A stretch of 16,780 nucleotides of DNA. It comes from Bog-159 sp035541265. Its GTDB lineage: Bacteria; Acidobacteriota; Terriglobia; Bryobacterales; Bryobacteraceae. The stretch spans positions 1 to 16,780 of the forward strand of contig DATKNQ010000142.1 in the NCBI GenBank assembly GCA_035541265.1, read 5' to 3'. The notes under the pieces are model-generated. The model did not search any database. It was not told the origin of the DNA and saw nothing but the letters and a program-made list of their open reading frames with translations. Shown here one piece after another: positions 7,655 through 15,069 of the stretch. Positions within the stretch are counted from its first letter, which is position 1. Each line of letters opens with the position of its first letter. The position numbers and the translations under genes were made by a program.

Positions 7655-7697
7655 TGTCTATTCCCATCTGGTCAGTGACTGATAACCGGTGAACGTA

Positions 7698-8285
7698 TCA
7701 TCCCGCGCCCCGGGCCTTGAGCGGCGTTCCGCCGCCCCGCTTGCGAATCTCGGTCAAAAAGCGTTGGCGCGCCCGGAACAGCAGCACCCGCAGATACTCC
7801 TGGCTCACGCCGTAGCGCGCACACAACTCCTCTTTATCCTTCTCCTCGATCGCCGCTAACTGTAACAATTCCCGATCCTTATCCGGAAGTTGAGCGAGCA
7901 CTTCGTGCACCAGCCGCTGGCGCTCCTCGGTGACGATCTGCAGATGCAGGTCGATGCGCGGGTCTTCCGGATCCGGGCTGTTCTCCGGAGCCTGGCGGTA
8001 ACGGTCATTCGCGCGGATCATCTCCAATGTCACATTGTGGCAAATCGATTGGACGAAAGCCGGCAAACGTTCGGGAAACTCCAGGCCCTTGCCCGATTGG
8101 AAATAGCGGAAGGCCCGCAGCAGCGTCTCCTGGACAGCATCCTCCGCCCGGTCCGTGGCGCGCAACTGCCGGCGGGCCTTCAGCCAGAGCGGCATTTTGA
8201 AATAGGCAACGAAATGCGATTCGATCTCCGGATCCCGGTCGCGAAGACCCCCGATATATCGCTCGTTGAATGGATACGTCTCCAC
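7698..8285 (-). CDS. ECF-type RNA polymerase sigma factor
   Basis: A 195-residue group 4 sigma factor that directs RNA polymerase to a small regulon. Region 2 is seen at LRATDRAEDAVQETLLRAFRYF (about residues 41-62), where the D-AED-VQET-L phrase is the core-binding hallmark. Region 4 is seen at LPDKDRELLQLAAIEEKDKEELCARYGVSQEYLRVLLFRARQRF, a helix-turn-helix for the -35 box. It starts with GTG at 8285, with GGGGA about six bases upstream. The anti-sigma gene and an unknown gene follow on the same strand, a classic autoregulated layout. The 10 or so residues after region 4 (GGGTPLKARGAG) form a short tail and are not an added sensing domain. Confidence 0.93.
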   Translation of the reverse strand: METYPFNERYIGGLRDRDPEIESHFVAYFKMPLWLKARRQLRATDRAEDAVQETLLRAFRYFQSGKGLEFPERLPAFVQSICHNVTLEMIRANDRYRQAPENSPDPEDPRIDLHLQIVTEERQRLVHEVLAQLPDKDRELLQLAAIEEKDKEELCARYGVSQEYLRVLLFRARQRFLTEIRKRGGGTPLKARGAG

Positions 8286-8311
8286 CGAAGTCCCCGTTGC
8301 CGATCTAGACT

Positions 8312-8339
8312 AGCATAACCCGGCGGGATTCCTCCGCAA
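8312..8339 (-). promoter_or_regulatory. Possible promoter of the ECF sigma operon
   Basis: On the minus strand TTGCGG (8334-8339) and TATGCT (8312-8317) are separated by 16 bases, a plausible housekeeping promoter ending 26 bases before the GTG start. The same stretch also holds GGAAT (from about 8332 downward) followed after 17 bases by GTC, similar to ECF promoters (GGAAY, 16-17 bases, GTC). This would allow the sigma factor to drive its own gene. The two readings cannot be told apart by eye. Confidence 0.35.
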
Positions 8340-8377
8340 GTCAGGGCCAGGCTAGAACCGAAAGCGGACCCGAAAAC

Positions 8378-9730
8378 TCACTGCTTGTTGTCGAGAATGA
8401 AAGTTGGCACGAGACCGCCCACCGAAGAGAAGCCCGTATTGCCGGTCGAGAGCCAGCTCGAACAGCTCAGCACCTTGCCCAGATATGCGTGCGGGTGCAC
8501 ATCGACCTGCATTTCCTTAAATTCCAGTTGGCCGTAGGTGACCATCGGGAACACGGCGCGCACCGGATCGACTTTCTCCTGCACCACGTAAGGCGCGCGC
8601 ATGGCTTGCTTCAGCGCGCGGTCCCAGGCCGCTTCGTCCATCTCCCATCCGAAGAAGCTGTGCAGGTCGCTGTAATCGTCGTTGGGCTTCAGCACGAGCC
8701 TCTCGCGATTCTGCGTGATGAACTCGACCAGGTCGATGGTGTCTTCGTGATACGTCGTCTTGCCGGCGGCCACCAGCCGCGTCCACGGCACATGATCGTG
8801 GATCGCCTTGCGCTCCGTGGCTGGGAACTTGGCCGTCAGTGCGTCGTCGGTCAGTAGCGCGAACATGGCCTTCTTGTGCGCCAGTTCCGAGCGAAAGCTG
8901 TTGACCACGCAAACCGTATGCTCGCGGTAGGCGCGCACCAGCGGATGCGTCAGGTCGAATCGCATCAGGAATTCCTGGATGCTGACCCGCCGGTAGACCA
9001 GGTCGATCTCGAAATTCCCCTTGCGTAGAACCTTGTTGCGGTATTCCAACTGGTCCGGCGAAACGATCTCGACCGCATAGCCTTCCTCGCGGAAGAAATC
9101 GCGGAAGAACTGAAATTCGCTCTGCTCGGAGTGATACGCCGGACGGAACTCCAGGATGGCGATATTCGGCTTCTTGTGCCCGCCAAACTGCTTGTACGCC
9201 TTGAGCAGCGCGCCTAGCAGGTGCTTCTTGCCGCCCACCCGGCTCAGGTGATACCGTTTGCGAAACTCTCTTACAGGAGGCGAATCGTAGAACAGATCGG
9301 CCAGCATTTCAGTGTACGCGGCGCCGCTCGGCGAGTCGGCATTATACTGCACCACGTGCAAAGTGCCGTTGCACACATGCGAATCCAGACGTGCGGCCAC
9401 TTCCGGCACCTGGTACCCGGGATCGATGGCGGCCAGCATCTTCTCGGCCGGCAGCAGTTCCATACGCGCGAGCAGCGCCGGGCTGGCCAGCACCATGCGC
9501 TGCATCCGGTCGATGGCGCTGATGAGCGCTTCCCCGGTTTTCACCAGGGTCTCGTACTGGCGGCGGGTAATGAAATTGGGGCGCAGAAACGGGCAGATCA
9601 GCCGCCCGCCGGCGGAGAGGTGTTCCTCTTCCATCCGCTTCTGGAGATCGTCTACCCACGCGAGGTCGCGATACGGGCCGTTTTCCAGCAGCTTGTTGTA
9701 CCGGGATATGGCGTCGTCTAACTGGGACAT
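8378..9730 (-). CDS. Circularly permuted ATP-grasp family protein (glutathionylspermidine synthase-like)
   Basis: A 450-residue soluble protein that probably uses ATP to activate a carboxylate and form an amide bond; acceptor and donor are unknown. Marks are RPNFITRRQYE near residues 50-60, QYNADSPSG near 128-136, an ATP-binding part with RLVLKPNDDYS and VVQEKVDP in the C-terminal third, and the end CSSWLSTGNTGFSSVGGLVPTFIL, which is typical of the permuted ATP-grasp/glutathionylspermidine synthase-like group. Type 2 permuted ATP-grasp genes often sit beside an alpha-E domain and a transglutaminase gene; neither is next to this one. It lies about 90 bases upstream of the sigma gene on the same strand. 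The ATG at 9730 has no strong ribosome site. The 164 bases upstream are AT-rich on the promoter side, with no convincing -35/-10 pair; an inverted repeat CGCAC-AGC-GTGCG lies at 9762-9774. Confidence 0.8.
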   Translation of the reverse strand: MSQLDDAISRYNKLLENGPYRDLAWVDDLQKRMEEEHLSAGGRLICPFLRPNFITRRQYETLVKTGEALISAIDRMQRMVLASPALLARMELLPAEKMLAAIDPGYQVPEVAARLDSHVCNGTLHVVQYNADSPSGAAYTEMLADLFYDSPPVREFRKRYHLSRVGGKKHLLGALLKAYKQFGGHKKPNIAILEFRPAYHSEQSEFQFFRDFFREEGYAVEIVSPDQLEYRNKVLRKGNFEIDLVYRRVSIQEFLMRFDLTHPLVRAYREHTVCVVNSFRSELAHKKAMFALLTDDALTAKFPATERKAIHDHVPWTRLVAAGKTTYHEDTIDLVEFITQNRERLVLKPNDDYSDLHSFFGWEMDEAAWDRALKQAMRAPYVVQEKVDPVRAVFPMVTYGQLEFKEMQVDVHPHAYLGKVLSCSSWLSTGNTGFSSVGGLVPTFILDNKQ

Positions 9731-9852
9731 TCGCAGTCTTGAAATGGTCTATAATCAGTATCGCACAGCGTGCGCCCATTAGCATAGTTGTAACCTCCGC
9801 AAAATCCATATAACTCTTTGTATTTCAAACGTTTATAGATATTTTGAGTGAG

Positions 9853-9888
9853 GCAGGGTCATGCCCTGCGCGGGGTCCGTAGCCCCGC
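9853..9888. repeat. Two tandem GC-rich hairpins after the ArnT-like gene
   Basis: Two adjoining inverted repeats: GCAGGG-TCATG-CCCTGC (9853-9869) and GCGGGG-TCCGTAG-CCCCGC (9870-9888). They begin six bases after the stop codon of the glycosyltransferase gene, as read on the minus strand. No run of T follows (CTCACTCAAAATATC), so this is a poor intrinsic terminator. It could act as a Rho-related or mRNA-stabilising 3' element, and twin hairpins of this kind are often dispersed repeats in such genomes. Confidence 0.5.
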
Positions 9889-9894
9889 ACGCAC

Positions 9895-11709
9895 CTACAA
9901 CGGATGGTTGCTGAGCAAAACTTTGCCGCCGCTGGCAGCCACCGGATAGAGATCCGCCTTGCCCACCAACTTCTCGAATCGTGCAACAGCCGGATCGCTA
10001 GCCACCACATAACACCGCGCCGCGCCGAGCCACAAATCCCTCCATTGCGCGTCGTTGATGAACACATTCGGAGCGCTGGGCGCGTAGGATCCATAGACCA
10101 GATTGTTGAAGCGCCCGTTCAAAAGCAGCGCGCTGCGATTGGTGTAAAAGAAAACTGAAGAAAACGTGTAGTAGTGATGATCCACAATCAACTTGCCGTC
10201 GGGAGACCGCAGCAGCGCCTCCGCCAGAGGCCGCGACGAAAGATACGGATCGAAGGTCACCATCGCCAGCCGCGCGGCATGGAAGAACAGCACCATCATC
10301 ACGGCCGCCGCCAGAAACGCGCGCTGGCCCGTAGCGCGCAGCGTGCCTGCCACGCCCACCAGAAATGCGATCGCCGCCAGTGCCAGCGGCAACCGCAGAT
10401 AGGCGAACGACGCCAGAGTCAGATCCTCCATATGGCTGAGCGAAAGCGTATAAGTGCCAGGACGCTGCGAGAGCGCCATTGAAATGTCGCCCGGCGCGGG
10501 CTTGCCCCACACCAGCACCAGAATCGCGGCCAGCACCACCGCCGCCAGCGCCGCCACGCCCGCGATCACGCGCGTTCCCCGGCGCACCCACGCACCATCG
10601 AGCGACATCGCCGATCCCAGCAGCAGCGCCAGCGCCGGATAGCACGGCATAGTGTAGTATTCCTGCGTGGTCGAGAAGGTGAAGAAGACCAGCATGAAGC
10701 CGGTCCAGCACAGCGCCAGCAGCCGCGTGCGCCCCGCGCGGTCCACCGGCCGGAACTTGAGTTGGAACACGGCCGGGAAATACACGCTCCAGGGAAACAG
10801 CCACAGCAGATGGAACAGCCAGAAATACAGGCGCGGCACCGTGTTGTAATCCCGCGGATAGCGCAGGTTCAAGAACCGCAGCACCTGCTCGTTCATGAAA
10901 TAGAACCACAGGAAGCCGTGATACTCGCCGGGCACGCTGTGGAAGCTGAACGCAAAATACGGCGGATTGCGCAGCGTTGCCAGCACATGCCACGGCGCGG
11001 CGATGATCAGAATAATCGCGATCCCGCTGAACGGCCGCAGCCGCTTCCACACCGCCCACGAGAAGAGTTGCCGCGTCACCGCCAGGTAGATCACGCCCGC
11101 CGCCACCGGAAACAGCACCGCAATGGTGCTCTTCAGCAGCAGTCCCACGCCCAGGCTGGCCGCCAACGCGAACGCCCACAGGCGCGGATGCCGCTCTGCG
11201 TCGTCGAGCACGCGCAGGAAGGCCCACATCGCGAGCGCGACCGCGAACGTCAGCATCACGTCCGGAATCAGCACGCGTGTGAACAAAAACAGGCCGATGC
11301 AAGTGGCCATGATCAGGCCGGCATATAGCCCGGCCCGCCTCCCGAACGCCCATATGCCGAACGCCGCGGTAAGCCAGCAAAGGCCGATAGCCGAGAGCGC
11401 TACCGGAATGCGCGCCGCCCAATCGTGCACGCCGAAGATTTCGTAACTGACCGCGATCGTCCAGTAGATCAGCGGCGATTTTTCCAGGTACGGCACGCCA
11501 TCCAGGCGCGCTGTCACCCAGTCGCCCGACGTGAGCATGTTGCGCGCGATCTGCGCTTGCACGGCGTCTACATCATCCATCAGCGATGGCGGGGAAATCA
11601 TGCAGCCGAGATAAACGGCCGCGGCAAAGAGGAGAACCGCTAGATAGATGTAGAGATGCCGGCTGCCTGGTAGTCGGGCAGGCGCGCCGGCGTGGTTTGA
11701 ATATGCCAT
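9895..11709 (-). CDS. ArnT-like polytopic glycosyltransferase (GT39/GT83 superfamily)
   Basis: An inner-membrane enzyme expected to move a sugar from a polyprenyl-phosphate carrier to an acceptor on the periplasmic side. The first helix lies near residues 19-36. It is followed by the first periplasmic loop with the acidic DDVDAVQAQIARNML stretch (45-59), SGDWVTARLDG and YLEKSPLIYW, closely matching the ArnT/PMT catalytic loop (acidic pair, then GDW-P-L, then EK-PL-YW). About a dozen hydrophobic segments follow, and the last 100 or so residues form a soluble tail. Length is about 604 residues versus about 550 for ArnT. The ATG at 11709 was chosen; a GTG at 11745 would add 12 residues, and neither has a well-spaced ribosome site. 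The gene overlaps the end of asnB by 70 bases (106 with GTG), so the two are probably translationally coupled. The donor is likely a lipid-phosphate sugar; identity unknown. Confidence 0.85.
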   Translation of the reverse strand: MAYSNHAGAPARLPGSRHLYIYLAVLLFAAAVYLGCMISPPSLMDDVDAVQAQIARNMLTSGDWVTARLDGVPYLEKSPLIYWTIAVSYEIFGVHDWAARIPVALSAIGLCWLTAAFGIWAFGRRAGLYAGLIMATCIGLFLFTRVLIPDVMLTFAVALAMWAFLRVLDDAERHPRLWAFALAASLGVGLLLKSTIAVLFPVAAGVIYLAVTRQLFSWAVWKRLRPFSGIAIILIIAAPWHVLATLRNPPYFAFSFHSVPGEYHGFLWFYFMNEQVLRFLNLRYPRDYNTVPRLYFWLFHLLWLFPWSVYFPAVFQLKFRPVDRAGRTRLLALCWTGFMLVFFTFSTTQEYYTMPCYPALALLLGSAMSLDGAWVRRGTRVIAGVAALAAVVLAAILVLVWGKPAPGDISMALSQRPGTYTLSLSHMEDLTLASFAYLRLPLALAAIAFLVGVAGTLRATGQRAFLAAAVMMVLFFHAARLAMVTFDPYLSSRPLAEALLRSPDGKLIVDHHYYTFSSVFFYTNRSALLLNGRFNNLVYGSYAPSAPNVFINDAQWRDLWLGAARCYVVASDPAVARFEKLVGKADLYPVAASGGKVLLSNHPL

Positions 11710-13553
11710 CTCCTCATCCACAGGAACAGAATCATCAAGCCCCACAAATGGTATCCGAGATTCTCGCGGCGCTCCAGGTGACGGCGCATCGCGGCTTCAA
11801 TGGCCGCCGGCCGGAACACCTCAGAATGTTCCCCCGCGCCGGACATGAGCGTTTCCCGCATCAACTCGCGCAGCGGACCGCGCAGCCAGTGATGCGCCGG
11901 AATGTCGAACCCGGTTTTTTTCCGCCGCAGGATCGCGCGTGGCAATTTGCCGCGCATCAAATCTTTCAGAATCACCTTCTGCCGCGTGCCGCGAATCTTG
12001 AATTGCGCCGGCAAAGTGGCGGCGAACTCCACGAGGCGGTGGTCGAGAAATGGCGGGCGCACCTCGATCGAATGCGCCATGCTCATGCGATCCACTTTCA
12101 TCAAGATATCGTCCGGCAGATAAAAGCGCTGATCGAACCACAAGTAAGAGGCCAGATCGTCGCCCGCCGCTGTCAGTTCGCGCAGAATCTTGGCGAGCGC
12201 GCCAGTGGACGGCACGTTGAGCAGCGCCTGCTTTTCGGCATCCGCGAACGTTCCGTTCCAGTAAACATGCGCGCGCGCCGGAGGCATGCGACAGCCATCC
12301 AGAAAGCGCTTCAGCATGTACTCGAAGCTGATCTTATCGTCGGACACGGGCCACATGCCCGCCGCCTGCCGCATCATCCACAGCGCAGCCGCGGGTAAGT
12401 GCCGCATGCGCTGCGCATACCGGTCCGCACGATACGTCACATAGCCGCCAAACAATTCATCGGCGCCCTCGCCGCTCAGCGCGACCGTCACCTTCTGCCG
12501 CGTCATCTTCGACAGGTACCAGACCGGTAAAGCCCCCGCATCGGCATTCGGCTCATCGAAGTAAGTCGCAAACTCCTCGATCGCGTCCGCCAGCCCCGCC
12601 TCCGGGTTCACATCGAACTCCTGGTGATCGGTGCCGTACCGCGTCGCCGCCGCGCGGATGTATTCCGTCTCGTCGAAGCTGCGCCCGCGAAATGAAATCG
12701 AAAACGTCTTCAGCGGCTTGCTCGAAGCGCTCGCGGCGTAATGCAGAATGGTCGAAGAATCGATGCCGCCGCTCAGCCAGATCCCCAGCGGAACATCGGA
12801 AAGCAGATGCTCGTTCACCGATTGCCCCAGCAACACGTCAAGCTCTTCGCGCGCGGCCTCGGGCGTGCGATCGTGCTCGCTCGGCAGCGGCAAGCGCCAG
12901 TAAGCATCCGGCCGGATCGCACCCGCGCGCCACTCGAGCCAATATCCGGGATTCAGCTTTTCAATGCCTTCTACCAACGTCCACGGGCACGGCACGTAAT
13001 TGAGTGACAGGTAGCAATCGAGACCCGCCATGCTGAGCCGCCGCTCGAACTCCGGATGCACGAAGATGTTCTTCAGTTCGGAGCCGAAAAACAGATCCGC
13101 GCCGTGCCGCGCGATGTACAGCGGCTTGATGCCCATGCGATCGCGCGCCAGCACCAGCCGCCCCGCCGGTTCGCTCCACAACGCGATGGCGAACATGCCG
13201 CGCAGCCGCGCGAAACACGCCGTGTCCCACTCGCGGAAGGCTTCCAGAACGGTTTCGGTGTCGGTGCGCGTGCGGAAGCGATGCCCGCGCCGCTCCAGCT
13301 CTGCGCGCAGCTCCAGGTGATTGTAGATCTCGCCGTTGAAAGCGATAACGGTGTTTCCGTCCTCCGACAAGATGGGCTGATCGCCCGAATCGAGGCCGAT
13401 GATCTTCAGACGCGCGGCGCCCAACGCCACGCCATCCGATTCGAAAACACCTTGTTGGTCGGGACCCCGGTGATGGATGCAGGCCACCGCGTTTCGAATC
13501 CGCTCCGGGCCGGGGCGGAAGTTGAACTTAGTAAAGCCTGCGACGCCGCACAA
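11640..13553 (-). CDS. asnB: Asparagine synthase (glutamine-hydrolysing)-type amidotransferase
   Basis: Uses glutamine and ATP to amidate a carboxylate, classically aspartate to asparagine. The 637-residue protein has an N-terminal class II glutaminase domain whose nucleophile must be Cys2 (MCGVAGF), with HHRGPD (27-32) and FNGEIYNH (72-79). The synthetase domain has the pyrophosphatase motif SGGIDSS (261-267) and LSGEGADELFGGY (359-371). The start codon is TTG at 13553: only this start puts Cys at position 2, and no in-frame ATG lies near. No clear ribosome site precedes it. AsnB homologues are frequent in polysaccharide and O-antigen loci, where some amidate sugar acids, so its neighbours leave room for a role other than asparagine supply. 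Its start lies 22 bases from that of the divergent GT21 gene. Confidence 0.9.
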   Translation of the reverse strand: MCGVAGFTKFNFRPGPERIRNAVACIHHRGPDQQGVFESDGVALGAARLKIIGLDSGDQPILSEDGNTVIAFNGEIYNHLELRAELERRGHRFRTRTDTETVLEAFREWDTACFARLRGMFAIALWSEPAGRLVLARDRMGIKPLYIARHGADLFFGSELKNIFVHPEFERRLSMAGLDCYLSLNYVPCPWTLVEGIEKLNPGYWLEWRAGAIRPDAYWRLPLPSEHDRTPEAAREELDVLLGQSVNEHLLSDVPLGIWLSGGIDSSTILHYAASASSKPLKTFSISFRGRSFDETEYIRAAATRYGTDHQEFDVNPEAGLADAIEEFATYFDEPNADAGALPVWYLSKMTRQKVTVALSGEGADELFGGYVTYRADRYAQRMRHLPAAALWMMRQAAGMWPVSDDKISFEYMLKRFLDGCRMPPARAHVYWNGTFADAEKQALLNVPSTGALAKILRELTAAGDDLASYLWFDQRFYLPDDILMKVDRMSMAHSIEVRPPFLDHRLVEFAATLPAQFKIRGTRQKVILKDLMRGKLPRAILRRKKTGFDIPAHHWLRGPLRELMRETLMSGAGEHSEVFRPAAIEAAMRRHLERRENLGYHLWGLMILFLWMRRWHIQTTPARLPDYQAAGISTSI

Positions 13554-13564
13554 GTGATTAATGT

Positions 13565-13570
13565 AGCATA
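13565..13570 (-). promoter_or_regulatory. Possible -10 box for asnB in a very short divergent gap
   Basis: Minus-strand TATGCT lies 11 bases before the TTG start of asnB. No recognisable -35 fits (17 bases upstream is CAGGAA, already inside the divergent gene). A transcript from this box would have a leader of about 5 bases, in line with the absent ribosome site. Evidence is thin. Confidence 0.25.
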
Positions 13571-13575
13571 GGACT

Positions 13576-14724
13576 GTGACCGCTCTGTTCCTGGCGATAG
13601 CCGCGATTCCGTTTGTTTACTATCTGATCGCGCTTTATAGCGCACGCGCGTACTTCCGTCACGCGCGGCGCAACGCCTTACACGGCAGCGCGTTCACTCC
13701 GCCAGTCAGTAACCTGAAACCCATCCGCGGCCTCGATCCCGGCGCCTACGAAAACTTCGCCAGCTTCTGCCGCCAGGATTACCCGGACTACGAAATCGTC
13801 TTCTGCGTCGATGGCGAGGACGATCCCGTGCTGCCCGTAATCGAAAAGCTGATGCGCGATTTTCCCGAGTGCCAGATCCGCGTGCTGTTCGGCTCGGGGC
13901 GCGTCGCCACCAACGATAAAGTCGCCAAGCTCGCGCGCATGGCGAGCGAAGCAGCGCACGAAGTCGTGGTAGTGAGTGATAGCGACGTCTTTGTCCAACC
14001 CGATTACCTGCGCCGCGTGGTCGCGCCGCTCGCGAATCCCAAGGTCGGCGCCGTGACTTGTTTCTATCTGCCCGACGACGAAGGTACCTTCGCCGACACC
14101 CTGCAAGCCATGGGCATGTTCTCGGATTTCTACGCGGGCATCCTGGTCGCCTGGCAGCTCGATGGGGTGAAATTCGCGCTCGGCCCGACCATCGCCACTA
14201 CGCGCACGCGCCTCGCCGCGTTCGGAGGCTATGAGTCGCTCGAAAACCGGCCCGCCGACGATCTGCTCGTCGGCCGCCTGATCGCTGAACAAGGCTACGA
14301 AGTCGAGCTACTCCCGTACAGCGTGCGGGCCGTCGCGGATTATCAATCCATCAGCGACCTGATCCACAAGCGCATGCGCTGGATCGTGGTCATGCGCCAC
14401 ATGCGCCCCTGGGGACATCTCGGGCTGCTGCTCACGCAGGGTCTGCCGTGGTCGCTCGCGGCGATCGCGGTCCATCCAACCATCCCAGTCGCGGCCGCTT
14501 TTCTGGGCACTTACCTTGCGCTGCGCTTCGCCATGACCTGGACCATCGGCTCCTGGGGACTCGAAGAAAAAGGACTCTGGAGGAAGATGCCGGTGATCCC
14601 GCTGTGGGACGCGCTGGCCTTCTGCATCTGGCTCGTGAGTTTCGGGCGCCGCAGCATTCGCTGGCGCGGCAGCGATTACCTGCTGCAAGATGGCCGCCTG
14701 GTGCCCGTTTCAGCGCGCGATTAG
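13576..14724 (+). CDS. GT21-type membrane glycosyltransferase, ceramide glucosyltransferase/HpnI-like
   Basis: Transfers a sugar from a nucleotide sugar to a membrane lipid on the cytoplasmic face. The 382-residue protein has an N-terminal helix (about 2-22), a GT-A catalytic domain and three or so C-terminal hydrophobic segments (about 281-355). Motifs in order: LKPIRGLDPGAYENF (47-61), VDGEDDP (78-84), SDSD (134-137, metal site), DDLLVG (228-233) and KRMRW (265-269), equivalent to the (Q/R)xxRW signature with Lys first. LKP-GxD and this order are typical of GT21. HpnI adds N-acetylglucosamine to bacteriohopanetetrol, but no other hopanoid gene lies here, so the acceptor is open. Start is GTG at 13576 with AGGA about four bases upstream. 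Its stop overlaps the end of the convergent SMR-type gene by 15 bases. Confidence 0.85.
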   Translation: MTALFLAIAAIPFVYYLIALYSARAYFRHARRNALHGSAFTPPVSNLKPIRGLDPGAYENFASFCRQDYPDYEIVFCVDGEDDPVLPVIEKLMRDFPECQIRVLFGSGRVATNDKVAKLARMASEAAHEVVVVSDSDVFVQPDYLRRVVAPLANPKVGAVTCFYLPDDEGTFADTLQAMGMFSDFYAGILVAWQLDGVKFALGPTIATTRTRLAAFGGYESLENRPADDLLVGRLIAEQGYEVELLPYSVRAVADYQSISDLIHKRMRWIVVMRHMRPWGHLGLLLTQGLPWSLAAIAVHPTIPVAAAFLGTYLALRFAMTWTIGSWGLEEKGLWRKMPVIPLWDALAFCIWLVSFGRRSIRWRGSDYLLQDGRLVPVSARD

Positions 14725-15069
14725 GATCACCCCGCCCAGCACCAGCAGCGCCCCGGCCGCGCGCCGCATCCCCACGTGTTCCTTCAAGATGAACTTCGCG
14801 GCGACCGTTTCCAGAATGAAGCTCGAAGCCGATGCTGGAACGGCGAAGCTGAGCGGCTCGGCCTGTACCAGAGCCATGAAGGCGAAGAACGATACCGCCA
14901 GACACACGATCGAGAGAATCAGGTTGATGCGTGTAGCCAGAAACTTCACCAGCCGCGCCAGGCCGCGCGCGCCCACCGCCGTATCGACGGCTCGTTTCAT
15001 TTCGTGGCTCTGCAACAGATCGGCAAGCGCAGTCGCCGTCACCGTGATGCTCAACAGGACCCACTTCAT
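14710..15069 (-). CDS. Four-helix SMR/EamA-type membrane protein, subunit B (ArnF-like)
   Basis: A 119-residue integral membrane protein with four predicted helices near 2-18, 49-69, 72-92 and 102-118. The last two show the small-multidrug-resistance/EamA pattern: EPLSFAVPASASSFILETVAAKFILKEHVGMRRAAGALLVLGGVILI, where a conserved ETVAA..ILKE lies before the final helix. Start is ATG at 15069, which overlaps the stop of the previous gene as ATGA; a longer reading back to 15138 would add 23 residues that overlap that gene. Translational coupling to a partner of similar length suggests a heterodimer. In enterobacteria, paired proteins of this size (ArnE/ArnF) move undecaprenyl-phosphate-aminoarabinose across the membrane. 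That role fits the ArnT-like and GT21 neighbours but is inference; small-molecule export is the alternative. Confidence 0.75.
   Translation of the reverse strand: MKWVLLSITVTATALADLLQSHEMKRAVDTAVGARGLARLVKFLATRINLILSIVCLAVSFFAFMALVQAEPLSFAVPASASSFILETVAAKFILKEHVGMRRAAGALLVLGGVILIAR

Noticed and set aside
9998..11422. A 474-residue minus-strand frame inside the ArnT-like gene
   Set aside because: It is rich in Gly, Ala and Arg with no domain and lies in another frame of a gene with clear catalytic-loop and membrane pattern.
11586..12398. A 270-residue forward frame opposite asnB
   Set aside because: Antisense of conserved synthetase motifs, with His/Arg/Gln-rich composition typical of a shadow frame.
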